From Alphaproteobacteria bacterium (GTDB taxonomy: Bacteria > Pseudomonadota > Alphaproteobacteria > UBA8366), in the NCBI GenBank assembly GCA_009377445.1, contig WHUA01000004.1, positions 149,273 through 213,272 on the forward strand: a stretch of DNA of 64,000 nucleotides. Reading direction: 5' to 3'. The position numbers and the translations under genes were made by a program. The notes under the pieces were generated by a model. That model saw only the letters and a program-made list of their open reading frames with translations. It was not told where the DNA came from and ran no database searches. This document shows positions 16,175 through 24,101 of the stretch, in pieces. Within the stretch, counting starts at the first letter, position 1, and each line of letters opens with the position of its first letter.

Positions 16175-16461
16175 TACTCGACCACCTTGGGCACGGTGAA
16201 GAAGCCGCGCGCCACATTCGGCGAATTCGCCAGAATCTCGTCGCGCCGCCCGCCGTCGGTGACCTCGTCGGGACGCATCGGCGGCACGGCGTCGACGACC
16301 GACGTCATCGGCCGCACGTCGGCGGTATCGACCTCCGCCAGTTGCTCCACCCAGCCGAGGATGTTCGACAGCTCGCCGGCAAGCCGCTCCTGCTCCGCTT
16401 CGGGCACCCGGATGCGCGCCAATCGGGCGATCTTCGCAACGGTGGCCTTGTCGATGGGCAT
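16174..16461 (-). CDS. gatC: Aspartyl/glutamyl-tRNA amidotransferase subunit C
   Basis: A 95-residue GatC of normal size: [19 protein letters not shown] then [19 protein letters not shown] and the C-terminal [15 protein letters not shown]. It wraps around GatA and joins it to GatB. ATG 16461 is the family start; codons further upstream have a repetitive, unlikely composition that comes from a tandem repeat. It is the first gene of the gatCA pair and diverges from ruvX, with about 155 bases between them. Confidence 0.94.
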   Translation of the reverse strand: MPIDKATVAKIARLARIRVPEAEQERLAGELSNILGWVEQLAEVDTADVRPMTSVVDAVPPMRPDEVTDGGRRDEILANSPNVARGFFTVPKVVE

Positions 16462-16530
16462 CGCGGCGCTCCTCACGCGGCATGTCGGGGCTGATGGCGA
16501 AAGCGCGCGGACGCTAACACCCGATTCCGG

Positions 16531-16572
16531 CATGGGCAAGGCCGGTAGGGGCAAGGCCGGCATGGGCACGGA
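16531..16572 (+). repeat. Short tandem repeat of about 2.8 units of 15 bp
   Basis: CATGGGCAAGGCCGG (16531-16545), TAGGGGCAAGGCCGG (16546-16560) and the partial CATGGGCACGGA (16561-16572) follow each other in the gatC/ruvX intergenic region. I see no obvious regulator motif in it. Confidence 0.75.
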
Positions 16573-16616
16573 TAGAGGAGGCGACAAATGGCGCCTGCTT
16601 GGCTAAAACCTGTGCG

Positions 16617-17123
16617 ATGCCCATATGCTCCGTCTCGGAACTATCCGGCCGCCTGGCCAAGGGAACGCGCCTGCTCGGGCTCGACCTCGGCGACAAGACC
16701 ATCGGGCTCGCCCTGTCCGACCCGGGATGCACCGTGGCCAGCCCGATCGACACGATCCGGCGCGGCAAGTTCACACGGGACGCCGAGGCGCTGATCCGCA
16801 TCGTCCGGGACCGCGGCGTCGGCGGCTTGGTCATCGGCCTGCCCAGGAACATGGACGGCTCGGAAGGGCCGCGCTGCCAGTCGACCCGGCAATTCGCGGC
16901 GAACCTGTTGGAAAAGATCGACATCCCCATCGCCTTCTGGGACGAGCGCCTGTCGACGGCGGCGGTCGAGCGCTTCCTCACGGACGAAGCCGACATGACC
17001 CGGCGGCGCCGCGGCGCGGTGGTGGACAAGCTCGCCGCCGCCTACATACTGCAGGGCGCGCTCGATGCGATGGCGCATGCGGGGAAAGCCGGAGCGACTC
17101 ATCCTTCGACAAGCTCAGGATGA
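16617..17123 (+). CDS. ruvX: Putative Holliday junction resolvase / pre-16S rRNA nuclease YqgF (RuvX)
   Basis: A 168-residue RNase H-fold nuclease. It has the first catalytic Asp in [14 protein letters not shown], Asp/Glu candidates in [17 protein letters not shown], and the last in [12 protein letters not shown]. YqgF proteins trim the 5' end of 16S rRNA in E. coli. ATG 16617 matches the family start MPICS-. A GAGGAG further upstream at 16575 points to an out-of-frame ATG at 16588, so the real initiation signal is uncertain. The last seven codons (HPSTSSG) and the TGA lie inside a REP-like repeat, so the C-terminus is repeat-derived. Confidence 0.88.
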   Translation: MPICSVSELSGRLAKGTRLLGLDLGDKTIGLALSDPGCTVASPIDTIRRGKFTRDAEALIRIVRDRGVGGLVIGLPRNMDGSEGPRCQSTRQFAANLLEKIDIPIAFWDERLSTAAVERFLTDEADMTRRRRGAVVDKLAAAYILQGALDAMAHAGKAGATHPSTSSG

Positions 17124-17180
17124 GGGGCAGTCTGTTGATTTATAATAGGTATCCTCATGCTGAGCTTGTCGAAGCATGAG
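17098..17180. repeat. Pair of inverted REP/BIME-like hairpins
   Basis: The first copy (17098-17124) has stem CTCATCCT/AGGATGAG and loop TCGACAAGCTC. The second (17154-17180) is inverted, with stem CTCATGCT/AGCATGAG. A 29-base AT-rich spacer separates them. The first copy contains the ruvX stop codon. They lie between ruvX and the converging membrane-protein gene. Confidence 0.82.
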
Positions 17181-17201
17181 CTTCCGGCACGCCTCCTCCT
17201 C

Positions 17202-17612
17202 CTAAAGCACCAGCCGCACGTAAGCGCATAGCACCGCCAGCCACTGCGCCGCGCTTGCGGTGGCGATCGCCTGCCGCCAGCGCGCCAGCCTGGCGACGGT
17301 CGCCGGCGCGCCGGAGCCGAGTGAATCGAGCCTCGGCAACACGTCGAGAGCCGCGCGGAGAAAGCCCGCGCCAACCGCCAGGAGCAACAGCCGCCCGGTC
17401 CACCCGCCGGTCAGCAGAATCGCCACGGCAAGGATCGCGATCATCGTCCAGCAATAGGCGCGCCCGGCAAGGCGCTCGAACAGCGTTGCCGCCTCGGCCG
17501 GCGCCCGGCCGAATGCGACCGCGCCGTACAGCGCGGTCACCATGCCGATCGCGCCGAGCGGCAGCGCGGATGCGATAAAGGTGAGCAATGCGAGAAACTG
17601 GCCGAAGGTCAT
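17202..17612 (-). CDS. Small integral membrane protein of unknown function
   Basis: A 136-residue protein with four likely membrane helices: FLALLTFIASALPLGAIGMV, AYCWTMIAILAVAILL, LLLLAVGAGFLRAALDVL and AQWLAVLCAYVRLVL. I do not recognise the family with confidence; the layout resembles small DUF4149-type membrane proteins. ATG 17612 is ten bases after the stop of the isomerase gene on the same strand, so the two are likely co-transcribed. The 3' end is next to a REP pair. Confidence 0.7.
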   Translation of the reverse strand: MTFGQFLALLTFIASALPLGAIGMVTALYGAVAFGRAPAEAATLFERLAGRAYCWTMIAILAVAILLTGGWTGRLLLLAVGAGFLRAALDVLPRLDSLGSGAPATVARLARWRQAIATASAAQWLAVLCAYVRLVL

Positions 17613-17622
17613 CGCGCCGGCC

Positions 17623-18279
17623 TCAGAGCTTCCGCGCCTGACCGATCGGCACCGCCGCGATCCGCGCCATTTCGCCGCTGCGGAAGCGCTCGGGCGCATC
17701 GAGATAGTCGAGGAACATGTCCGTGGAATCGTCGCCCCAGAACAGCTCGCCGTCGACCGCGAAGGTCGGCACGCCGAAGACGCCGCGCGCAAGCGCCTCG
17801 TCGCTGTTGGCATGCAGCGCCGACTTGACCTCCGGCGCGGCGATGCGGTGCGATGCGTCGTCCGCATTCATGTCCAGGCGCTCGCAGACCCGCCGCCACC
17901 CCTCGTCCTGCGATACATCGAAGCCTTCGCCCCAGATGACGTCGAAGATCGCGCCGACCGCCTCGCGGCCGCTGCCGGCGGCGATCGCCAGCCGCAGGGC
18001 GGGCAGCGGGTTGAAGGGATGCGCGGGCGGCATGGTGAAGGCGATGCCCGCGCGATCCGCATACCATTTGCAGAAGCGGTAGGTATGCAGCCGCTTCGCC
18101 GGAATTTCCGCCGGCCCCTTGTGCCCCCAGCGGCCGAGCAAAGCGGCGAAGAGCACCGGCTTGCAGGCGATCCGCAGGTTCGGCGGCAGGCTGTCGAAGC
18201 GGCAGAACTGCAGATAGGCATACGGCGAAATGAAGTCGAAGTACCAATCGGCGCTGCGGATTGCCGGATTGCGGCCCAT
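17623..18279 (-). CDS. 2-hydroxychromene-2-carboxylate isomerase-like DsbA-fold protein
   Basis: This 218-residue protein has a DsbA/kappa-GST fold. The start, WYFDFISPYAYLQFCRFDSL, has the SPY in place of the CxxC of true DsbA, as in 2-hydroxychromene-2-carboxylate isomerases of naphthalene and other aromatic pathways. Near residue 170 GVFGVPTFAVDGELFWGDD provides the cis-proline loop and substrate side. The enzymes use glutathione. A GAGGGG precedes the ATG. Its specific substrate is not known; the catabolic genes at the window start make aromatic metabolism plausible. Confidence 0.86.
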   Translation of the reverse strand: MGRNPAIRSADWYFDFISPYAYLQFCRFDSLPPNLRIACKPVLFAALLGRWGHKGPAEIPAKRLHTYRFCKWYADRAGIAFTMPPAHPFNPLPALRLAIAAGSGREAVGAIFDVIWGEGFDVSQDEGWRRVCERLDMNADDASHRIAAPEVKSALHANSDEALARGVFGVPTFAVDGELFWGDDSTDMFLDYLDAPERFRSGEMARIAAVPIGQARKL

Positions 18280-18483
18280 GAGCCCCTCATTTTCGATTCT
18301 CGTGCATGACCGGTGACTAGGTGTAGCGCGGCCGGTGGGTCGGGGGAAAGGCCGGCCGTGGCGACTCGCCCCCGCCCGCCCCGGCCGGTGAAGGGGCCGG
18401 CGCCCGCCGAAACGCCAGGATTCCGGAGCGTTCCACCGTAGTGCTTGCGCCCCTCGCTGGACAGTGCTTAAAGTCCGGCTTTA

Positions 18484-19470
18484 ATGAGCGCCGCGCGCAA
18501 AAACAGCGAAAAACAAGAGTCGGAAGCGGTCTATCGCTTCCCCCACAAGCATCTTCTTGGCATCGAAGGTCTGACCCGGAAAGCGATCGAGCTGATCCTC
18601 GATCTCTCGGATTCCTACGTCGAGCAGAACCGCCGGCACGACAAGAAGAGCGACGTGCTGCGCGGCCGCACGATCATCAACCTGTTCTTCGAGAATTCGA
18701 CTCGCACGCGCACATCGTTCGAGCTAGCGGGCAAGCGCCTGGGCGGCGACGTCATCAACATGTCGGTCTCGACCAGCTCGATCAAGAAGGGCGAGACGCT
18801 GATCGACACGTCGATGACGCTGAACGCCATGCACCCGGACGTGCTGTGCGTGCGCCATCCGCATTCCGGCGCGGTCAAGCTGCTGAGCGAGAAGGTCAAC
18901 TGCGCCGTCATCAACGGCGGCGACGGCACGCACGAGCATCCGACGCAGGCGCTGCTCGACGCGCAGACCATCCGCCGCCACAAGGGCCCCATCGAAGGGC
19001 TCACCGTGGCGATCTGCGGCGACATCCTGCACAGCCGCGTCGCGCGCTCGAACATTCTTCTGCTGTCGACGATGGGGGCGCGCGTCCGCATCGTCGCCCC
19101 GCCGACCCTCATGCCGACCGCGATCGACCGCTTCGGCGTCGAAGTCTTCAACAATCTCAAGGACGGCATCGCAGACTGCGACATCGTCATGATGCTGCGC
19201 CTCCAACAGGAGCGGATGAAGGGCATGTTCGTGCCGTCGATCCGCGAATATTTCCACTTCTTCGGCCTGACGCGGGAAAAGCTCGCCTTCGCCAAGCCGG
19301 ACGCCCTTGTCATGCATCCCGGTCCGATGAACCGGGGCGTCGAGATCGATTCCGAGATCGCCGACGACATCGACCGCTCGCTCATCCGCGAGCAGGTCGA
19401 GATGGGCGTCGCGGTACGAATGGCCTGTCTCGACCTCCTGACCCGCGACCGTCCGGGCAACGAGCCTTGA
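18484..19470 (+). CDS. pyrB: Aspartate carbamoyltransferase catalytic chain
   Basis: This 328-residue ATCase has the carbamoyl-phosphate motif [18 protein letters not shown], the [11 protein letters not shown] loop and the C-terminal aspartate-side [12 protein letters not shown]. It makes carbamoyl-aspartate in pyrimidine synthesis. About 200 bases without a gene precede it; I see no clear Shine-Dalgarno before ATG 18484. Its TGA overlaps the TTG start of the pyrC-like gene. In several bacteria this ATCase type forms a stable complex with a catalytically dead dihydroorotase, and the next gene fits that. Confidence 0.95.
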   Translation: MSAARKNSEKQESEAVYRFPHKHLLGIEGLTRKAIELILDLSDSYVEQNRRHDKKSDVLRGRTIINLFFENSTRTRTSFELAGKRLGGDVINMSVSTSSIKKGETLIDTSMTLNAMHPDVLCVRHPHSGAVKLLSEKVNCAVINGGDGTHEHPTQALLDAQTIRRHKGPIEGLTVAICGDILHSRVARSNILLLSTMGARVRIVAPPTLMPTAIDRFGVEVFNNLKDGIADCDIVMMLRLQQERMKGMFVPSIREYFHFFGLTREKLAFAKPDALVMHPGPMNRGVEIDSEIADDIDRSLIREQVEMGVAVRMACLDLLTRDRPGNEP

Positions 19471-20759
19471 GCGGGGAACGCACCGCCTATCTCAACGCAC
19501 GCCTGCTCGACCCCGCGAGCGGGCTCGACGCGCCGGGCGCGCTGCTCGTCCAGGACGGCCAGATCGCCGACCTGGGACCCGACCTGTTCAAGGACGGGGC
19601 GCCATCGGTCGGACAAGTCGTCGACTGCGAAGGGCTATGCCTCGCGCCCGGCCTCGTCGACATGCGGGTCCAGCTTCGCGAGCCGGGCGAGGAGCACAAG
19701 GAAACGATCCACACCGCCGGCGCTGCCGCCGCGGCGGGCGGCGTCACGACGATGGTGTCGCTTCCCAACACCCACCCGGTGATCGACGACGTGTCGGTGG
19801 TCGAATTCATCGCCCGGCGCGCCCAGGAAGCGCGGAGTGTCAACGTCCGCTGCTATGGCTCGGTCACCCGCGGCCTGCGCGGCGAGGAGCTGACGGAGAT
19901 GGGACTGCTGGCCGAGGCCGGCGCAGTCGGCTTCACCGACGGCACGCGCGCGGTCGGCAGCAGCCTCGTGATGCGGCGCGCGCTGAGCTACGCGAAGGGC
20001 TTCGGGCTGATGATCATCCAGCATCCGGAGGACCCGGCGCTGGCCGGCGACGGCGCGATGAACGAAGGCGAGATCGCCACCCGGCTCGGCTTGTCGGCCA
20101 TTCCCGCCGATGCCGAGGTGATCATGATCGAGCGGGATCTCAGGCTCGTCGCGCTGACCGGCGGCCGTTACCATGCGGCGCATGTCTCGACCGGTGCCGC
20201 GATAGAAGCCATCCGCAAGGCGAAGGACCTCGGGCTGAACGTGACCTGCGATACCGCGCCGCATTATTTCGCGCTGAACGAGACGGCGGTCGGCGACTAC
20301 CGAACCTTCGCCAAGGTGTCGCCGCCGCTCCGCAGCGAAGATGACCGGCGCACCGTCGTCGACGGCCTGGCGGACGGCACGATCGACGCCATCGCCAGCG
20401 ACCACGCCCCGCACGACCAGGATTCCAAGCGCCTGCCGTTCGAACAGGCGGCTTTCGGCGCGGTCGGCCTGGAAACCCTGCTGCCGCTCACGCTCGAGCT
20501 GGTCCACAACAAGCACCTTTCCCTGCTCGACGCCCTCGGGCGGCTGAGCACCGGCCCGGCGAAGCTGCTCGGCCTGCCCGGCGGAACGCTGAAGCGCGGC
20601 GCGCCCGCGGACCTCATCCTGTTCGACCCGGAGAAGCCGTGGCTGATCGAAGAGAAGAAGCTGCGCAGCAAGTCCAAGAATTCGCCCTACGACACGCGCC
20701 CGGTGCAGGGACAGGTCGCCCGCACCGTCGTCGGCGGGCGCACGATCTTTCACGCCTGA
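19467..20759 (+). CDS. Dihydroorotase-like protein lacking the HxH metal site (probable PyrC'/PyrX ATCase partner)
   Basis: A 430-residue dihydroorotase homologue. The conserved PGLVDxHxHLREPG motif reads [19 protein letters not shown], so both metal-binding histidines are replaced (by Arg and Gln). Other landmarks are kept: HPED, AAHVSTG and [13 protein letters not shown]. In Pseudomonas a similar inactive DHOase (PyrC') is needed to assemble ATCase, and I infer the same role here; an active pyrC should be elsewhere. The start is TTG 19467, overlapping the pyrB TGA, so translation is coupled. plsY starts eight bases downstream. Confidence 0.9.
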   Translation: MSGERTAYLNARLLDPASGLDAPGALLVQDGQIADLGPDLFKDGAPSVGQVVDCEGLCLAPGLVDMRVQLREPGEEHKETIHTAGAAAAAGGVTTMVSLPNTHPVIDDVSVVEFIARRAQEARSVNVRCYGSVTRGLRGEELTEMGLLAEAGAVGFTDGTRAVGSSLVMRRALSYAKGFGLMIIQHPEDPALAGDGAMNEGEIATRLGLSAIPADAEVIMIERDLRLVALTGGRYHAAHVSTGAAIEAIRKAKDLGLNVTCDTAPHYFALNETAVGDYRTFAKVSPPLRSEDDRRTVVDGLADGTIDAIASDHAPHDQDSKRLPFEQAAFGAVGLETLLPLTLELVHNKHLSLLDALGRLSTGPAKLLGLPGGTLKRGAPADLILFDPEKPWLIEEKKLRSKSKNSPYDTRPVQGQVARTVVGGRTIFHA

Positions 20760-20766
20760 GGGGCCG

Positions 20767-21411
20767 GTGCCGTACCCGGACATAACATCGTTGCTGCCGG
20801 CCTTGGCGGCCAGCTACCTGCTGGGCTCCATTCCCTGCGGCCTGCTGCTCACGCGCGCCGCGGGTCTGGGCGACATCCGCAGCATCGGCTCGGGCAACAT
20901 CGGCGCGACGAACGTTCTGCGCACCGGCAACAAGCCGATCGCGCTGCTCACGCTCCTCGGCGATTTCGGCAAGGGACTGGCCGCCGTGCTGATCGCCAGG
21001 GCGGTATGGCCGGACGAGCCGATGCTGCCGGCGCTGGCGGCCCTCGCCGCCGTGCTCGGCCACCTCTTTCCGGTCTGGCTCAGGTTCAAGGGCGGCAAGG
21101 GTGTCGCGACGGCGCTGGGCGTGTTGGCCGGGCTCGCCTGGCAGGTGGGCCTGTTCGCGGCGCTGGCCTGGCTCGCGGTCGCGCTCGTGTTCCGCTATTC
21201 CTCGTTGGCCTCGCTGGTCGCCGTCGCGCTGGCGCCCGCAGCCATGTGGCATTTCGCGACCGGCTTCGACGCGGGCGTGGTGCTCGTGATCGCGGCCCTC
21301 GTCTGGCTCCGCCACCACGAGAATATCCGCCGCCTGATCGGCGGCACGGAACAGAAGATCGGCAAGCGTAACGGCGGCGAAGGTCCGCCGGAAAGCCCCG
21401 CAGTTTCCTGA
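20767..21411 (+). CDS. plsY: Glycerol-3-phosphate acyltransferase PlsY
   Basis: A 214-residue membrane protein with five hydrophobic helices. It carries the three PlsY motifs: GSIPCG, GSGNIGATNVLRTGNK and later LFPVWLRFKGGKGVATALG. It transfers acyl groups from acyl-phosphate to glycerol-3-phosphate, the first step of phospholipid synthesis. The start is a GTG at 20767, with AGGGG in front, eight bases after the pyrC-like gene. The charged tail after the last helix is dispensable in appearance. Confidence 0.94.
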   Translation: MPYPDITSLLPALAASYLLGSIPCGLLLTRAAGLGDIRSIGSGNIGATNVLRTGNKPIALLTLLGDFGKGLAAVLIARAVWPDEPMLPALAALAAVLGHLFPVWLRFKGGKGVATALGVLAGLAWQVGLFAALAWLAVALVFRYSSLASLVAVALAPAAMWHFATGFDAGVVLVIAALVWLRHHENIRRLIGGTEQKIGKRNGGEGPPESPAVS

Positions 21412-21488
21412 CAACCGGAAACGGCGTCGCTTCGGTCCGAACACAACGCGCAATTGACGGCCCGCCCGGCGCTTTGCATGGTGCGCCC

Positions 21489-22628
21489 ATGCAAACTGCG
21501 GCACCACTCCGATTGCCGGACGGCGAGCGCCTCGACCGGCTCCGGCTCGCCCGGACCGAGAACATCGGCCCCGTCACCTTCCGCCAGCTCATCGCGCGCT
21601 TCGGCTTGGCGGCGAACGCCATCGAGGCGCTGCCGGACCTGGCGCGGCGCGGCGGCCGGCAGCGTCCGCTGCGGGTCTGCCCCGGCGATGAGGTCGAGCG
21701 GGAGCGCGAGGCCCTGGCCGCGCTCGGCGGGACGCATATCTTTCCGGGCGAGTCCGCCTACCCCGAAGCGCTCGCCGCCATCGACGACGCGCCGATGGCG
21801 CTCAGCGCGGTCGGCTCGATGCCACTGCTGCTGCGCGAATCGATCGCCGTCGTGGGCGCCCGCAACGCCTCCACCTCCGGCCGCAATTTCGCGCGGCGGA
21901 TCGCGGGCGACCTCGCGACGGCCGGCCTCGTCGTCGTATCCGGCATGGCACGCGGCATCGACGCCGCCGCGCATGCGGGCGCGCTCGACGCGACCGTCGC
22001 GGTGCTCGCCGGCGGGGTGGACGTGATCTACCCCAGGGAAAACGCGGAGATCTACGCCCAGATTCGCGAGAAGGGCCTGCTGGTTTCGGAAATGCCCGTC
22101 GGCCTGCAGCCGCAAGCCCGGCATTTCCCGCGCCGCAACCGGATCATCTCCGGCGTGTCGCGGGGCGTGCTGGTCGTCGAGGCGGCGCTGCGTTCCGGAT
22201 CGCTGATCACAGCGCGTCTCGCCGCCGAGCAGGGCCGCGACGTCTTCGCCGTACCGGGCTCGCCGCTCGATCCGCGCTGCCGCGGCCCTAACGACCTGAT
22301 CCGCAAGGGCGCCATCCTCACCGAGTCGGCCGAGGACATCCTGTCCGAGCTGCCCGGGCCGCTGCTCCGCCCTATGCCCGCCGCGCCGCCCATCGACGCG
22401 GCAAAGGCGCGGAGCGGCAGCGGTTCCGAGCCGCCGGCCGATCTTCCGCAACATATTCTCGAGCTCCTCGGCCCCTCCCCCACATCCGTCGACGACATCA
22501 TCCGCGACACAGGCCACCCGGCCGGCCAGGTTCGCGGCGCGCTCTTGGAGCTGGAGCTCGCCGGCCGGATCGAGCGCCAGCCGGGAGATTTCGTGGCCCG
22601 CCTGTTCGACCCGGCAAACGGGCGGTAA
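21489..22628 (+). CDS. dprA: DNA-processing protein DprA
   Basis: A 379-residue protein with three parts. The N-terminal SAM-like domain starts at about RLRLARTENIGPVTFRQLI. The Rossmann-fold core contains IAVVGARNAS, VVSGMARGIDAAAHAGAL and AALRSGSLITARLAAEQGRDVFAVPGSP. The C-terminal winged helix runs from about LPQHILELLGPSPTSVDDII. DprA loads RecA onto incoming single-stranded DNA in transformation. ATG 21489 is preferred; the TTG at 21474 has no better signal. It follows plsY on the same strand and precedes an AT-rich promoter region. Confidence 0.93.
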   Translation: MQTAAPLRLPDGERLDRLRLARTENIGPVTFRQLIARFGLAANAIEALPDLARRGGRQRPLRVCPGDEVEREREALAALGGTHIFPGESAYPEALAAIDDAPMALSAVGSMPLLLRESIAVVGARNASTSGRNFARRIAGDLATAGLVVVSGMARGIDAAAHAGALDATVAVLAGGVDVIYPRENAEIYAQIREKGLLVSEMPVGLQPQARHFPRRNRIISGVSRGVLVVEAALRSGSLITARLAAEQGRDVFAVPGSPLDPRCRGPNDLIRKGAILTESAEDILSELPGPLLRPMPAAPPIDAAKARSGSGSEPPADLPQHILELLGPSPTSVDDIIRDTGHPAGQVRGALLELELAGRIERQPGDFVARLFDPANGR

Positions 22629-22718
22629 CCGATTCAAAAGAATCGCGATTCTCATCTGAAATGATCTGTAATCGATTAATAGTTTATTCAGAATTAACCA
22701 CAATTAATTAAACAAAGC

Positions 22719-22746
22719 TTGTCAGCTTCAATGACTTGGATAATAT
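22719..22746 (+). promoter_or_regulatory. Likely sigma-70-type promoter of the DUF2336 gene
   Basis: TTGTCA at 22719-22724 and TAATAT at 22741-22746 are 16 bases apart, in a conspicuously AT-rich island in otherwise GC-rich DNA. The start of transcription would fall near 22753, only about 12 bases before ATG 22765, with no Shine-Dalgarno, so the message may be nearly leaderless. Confidence 0.55.
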
Positions 22747-22764
22747 ACGCGCGAGTCTCTACTT

Positions 22765-23880
22765 ATGATATTTGACGTTAAGGACGCTCAACAGTTCCGG
22801 ATGCAGGCGGAACGCAAGAAATTCCAAACCATATTCGGCAAGCGCATGGCATCGTCACCTTATGAAAAGCTCCTGGAACTCGCCCATCAGCGGGCGCTGA
22901 AGGGCAAGGGTGGGCTGGCGGCATCGGTCGCCGAAATGTGCCTCGCGTCGAAGGCGAGCCTGTCGGGCCGCGAGCTCGATCTGGCCTTCGAGATACTCCG
23001 GCTCCTGATCGGCAAGGTCGAAGTCAACATCCGCCGGCATATCGCCGATTACCTTGCCGAGCGCAGCGACGCGCCGCGCGACCTGGTGCGCCGCCTCGCA
23101 AACGACGAAATCGCCGTCGCCTACCCCGTCCTTTCGCACAGCGCCGTTCTCGCAAACGACGACCTGATCGAAATCGTCGACGAATGCTCGCTGCGCCACC
23201 GGCAGGCGATCGCCGTCCGCCCGCATATCTCGCAGGCTGTCGCAGGCCGGCTCGTCGCCCGCGACGAGATCGAAGTCCTGACGACCTTGATTTGCAACGA
23301 ATCCGCCGACATCGGCGAAGCGGCGATGCAGCACCTGGTGGAGCGCTCGCTGGAGATAGAATCGTTCCGCGAGCCGCTGGCGCACCGCAAGGAAATGACG
23401 GGCGCTATGGCGCGCCGGATGTATATCTGGGCCGGCGATTCGTTGCGCGAGTACATCGTCGATTCTTTCGACGTGGACCCCGCCGCCTTCGACGGCGGCG
23501 ATTTCCCGGCCGGTCAGGATGCGTCGGACGGATTTTCGGCAAGCACCATCACCTTTCTCGCTTTTCTCGACGCCGGCGATGTCGAGGGATTCGAGAAGGC
23601 CTTCGCGGACTCGCTCAAGCTGTCGCGGCACGCCATGGCCGCGATCCTTCACGATTCGGGGCCGGAAACGCTTGCGATCGCGTCCAGAGCCGCGGGCATC
23701 GGCAAGACCGCCTTCGGACGAATCCTGTGCCATCTGTCGGGCGCAAAGCCGCCTTCCGCCTTCAAGGCGACAAAGGAGTTCAAGCGGGCGATGCGGTATT
23801 TCGTCCAACTCGACCATGCAGGGGCGATGGCGCTCCTCGGCCGCTTGAGGACGGTCCCCGGCGAGCGGCGTCGCGCATAA
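22765..23880 (+). CDS. DUF2336 domain-containing protein
   Basis: A 371-residue, mostly helical protein. The DUF2336 pattern is visible in AEMCLASKASLSGRELDLAFEILRLLIGKVEVNIRRHIADYLAERSDAP and then in repeated blocks such as ANDEIAVAYPVLSHSAVL and the RHRQAIAVRP helix. DUF2336 proteins are common in alphaproteobacteria and are built of HEAT-like helical repeats; their role is not known, though some lie near regulatory genes. Here it stands alone between dprA and topA under its own AT-rich promoter. I cannot assign a function. Confidence 0.82.
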   Translation: MIFDVKDAQQFRMQAERKKFQTIFGKRMASSPYEKLLELAHQRALKGKGGLAASVAEMCLASKASLSGRELDLAFEILRLLIGKVEVNIRRHIADYLAERSDAPRDLVRRLANDEIAVAYPVLSHSAVLANDDLIEIVDECSLRHRQAIAVRPHISQAVAGRLVARDEIEVLTTLICNESADIGEAAMQHLVERSLEIESFREPLAHRKEMTGAMARRMYIWAGDSLREYIVDSFDVDPAAFDGGDFPAGQDASDGFSASTITFLAFLDAGDVEGFEKAFADSLKLSRHAMAAILHDSGPETLAIASRAAGIGKTAFGRILCHLSGAKPPSAFKATKEFKRAMRYFVQLDHAGAMALLGRLRTVPGERRRA

Positions 23881-24101
23881 ATTTCTTTCGCCAAAACAGC
23901 TACTTACGTGCGGCCGTGGCGCATCTGGGATAACCGGGATGCACCGCGGTTTCACGAAAATCTGACTTGGGACGGTTGACGAACGAATATCGCGGTGTCA
24001 CTTCCTAACGCTAACGACCCCGGTTGCCCCGGCACTGCAGAACGTGTAGAGCCTCACGCCGCGAGCTTGGCAATCAAGAGATTTAAGGAAAGAGCGACCC
24101 C

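Noticed and set aside
16588..16794. Frame starting at ATG 16588 with a good GAGGAG in front
   Set aside because: It is out of frame with ruvX, and its protein is basic and unlike any family. The ribosome site may still serve ruvX from a distance, which I note under that gene.
18441..20759. A single 772-codon frame across pyrB and the pyrC-like gene, as if they were fused
   Set aside because: Its first part is an out-of-frame reading of pyrB with no resemblance to any protein; only the part after 19467 is real.
22694..22707. TTAA-CCACAA-TTAA upstream of the DUF2336 gene as a CtrA site
   Set aside because: The spacing is six bases instead of seven. In an AT-rich island such pairs arise easily.
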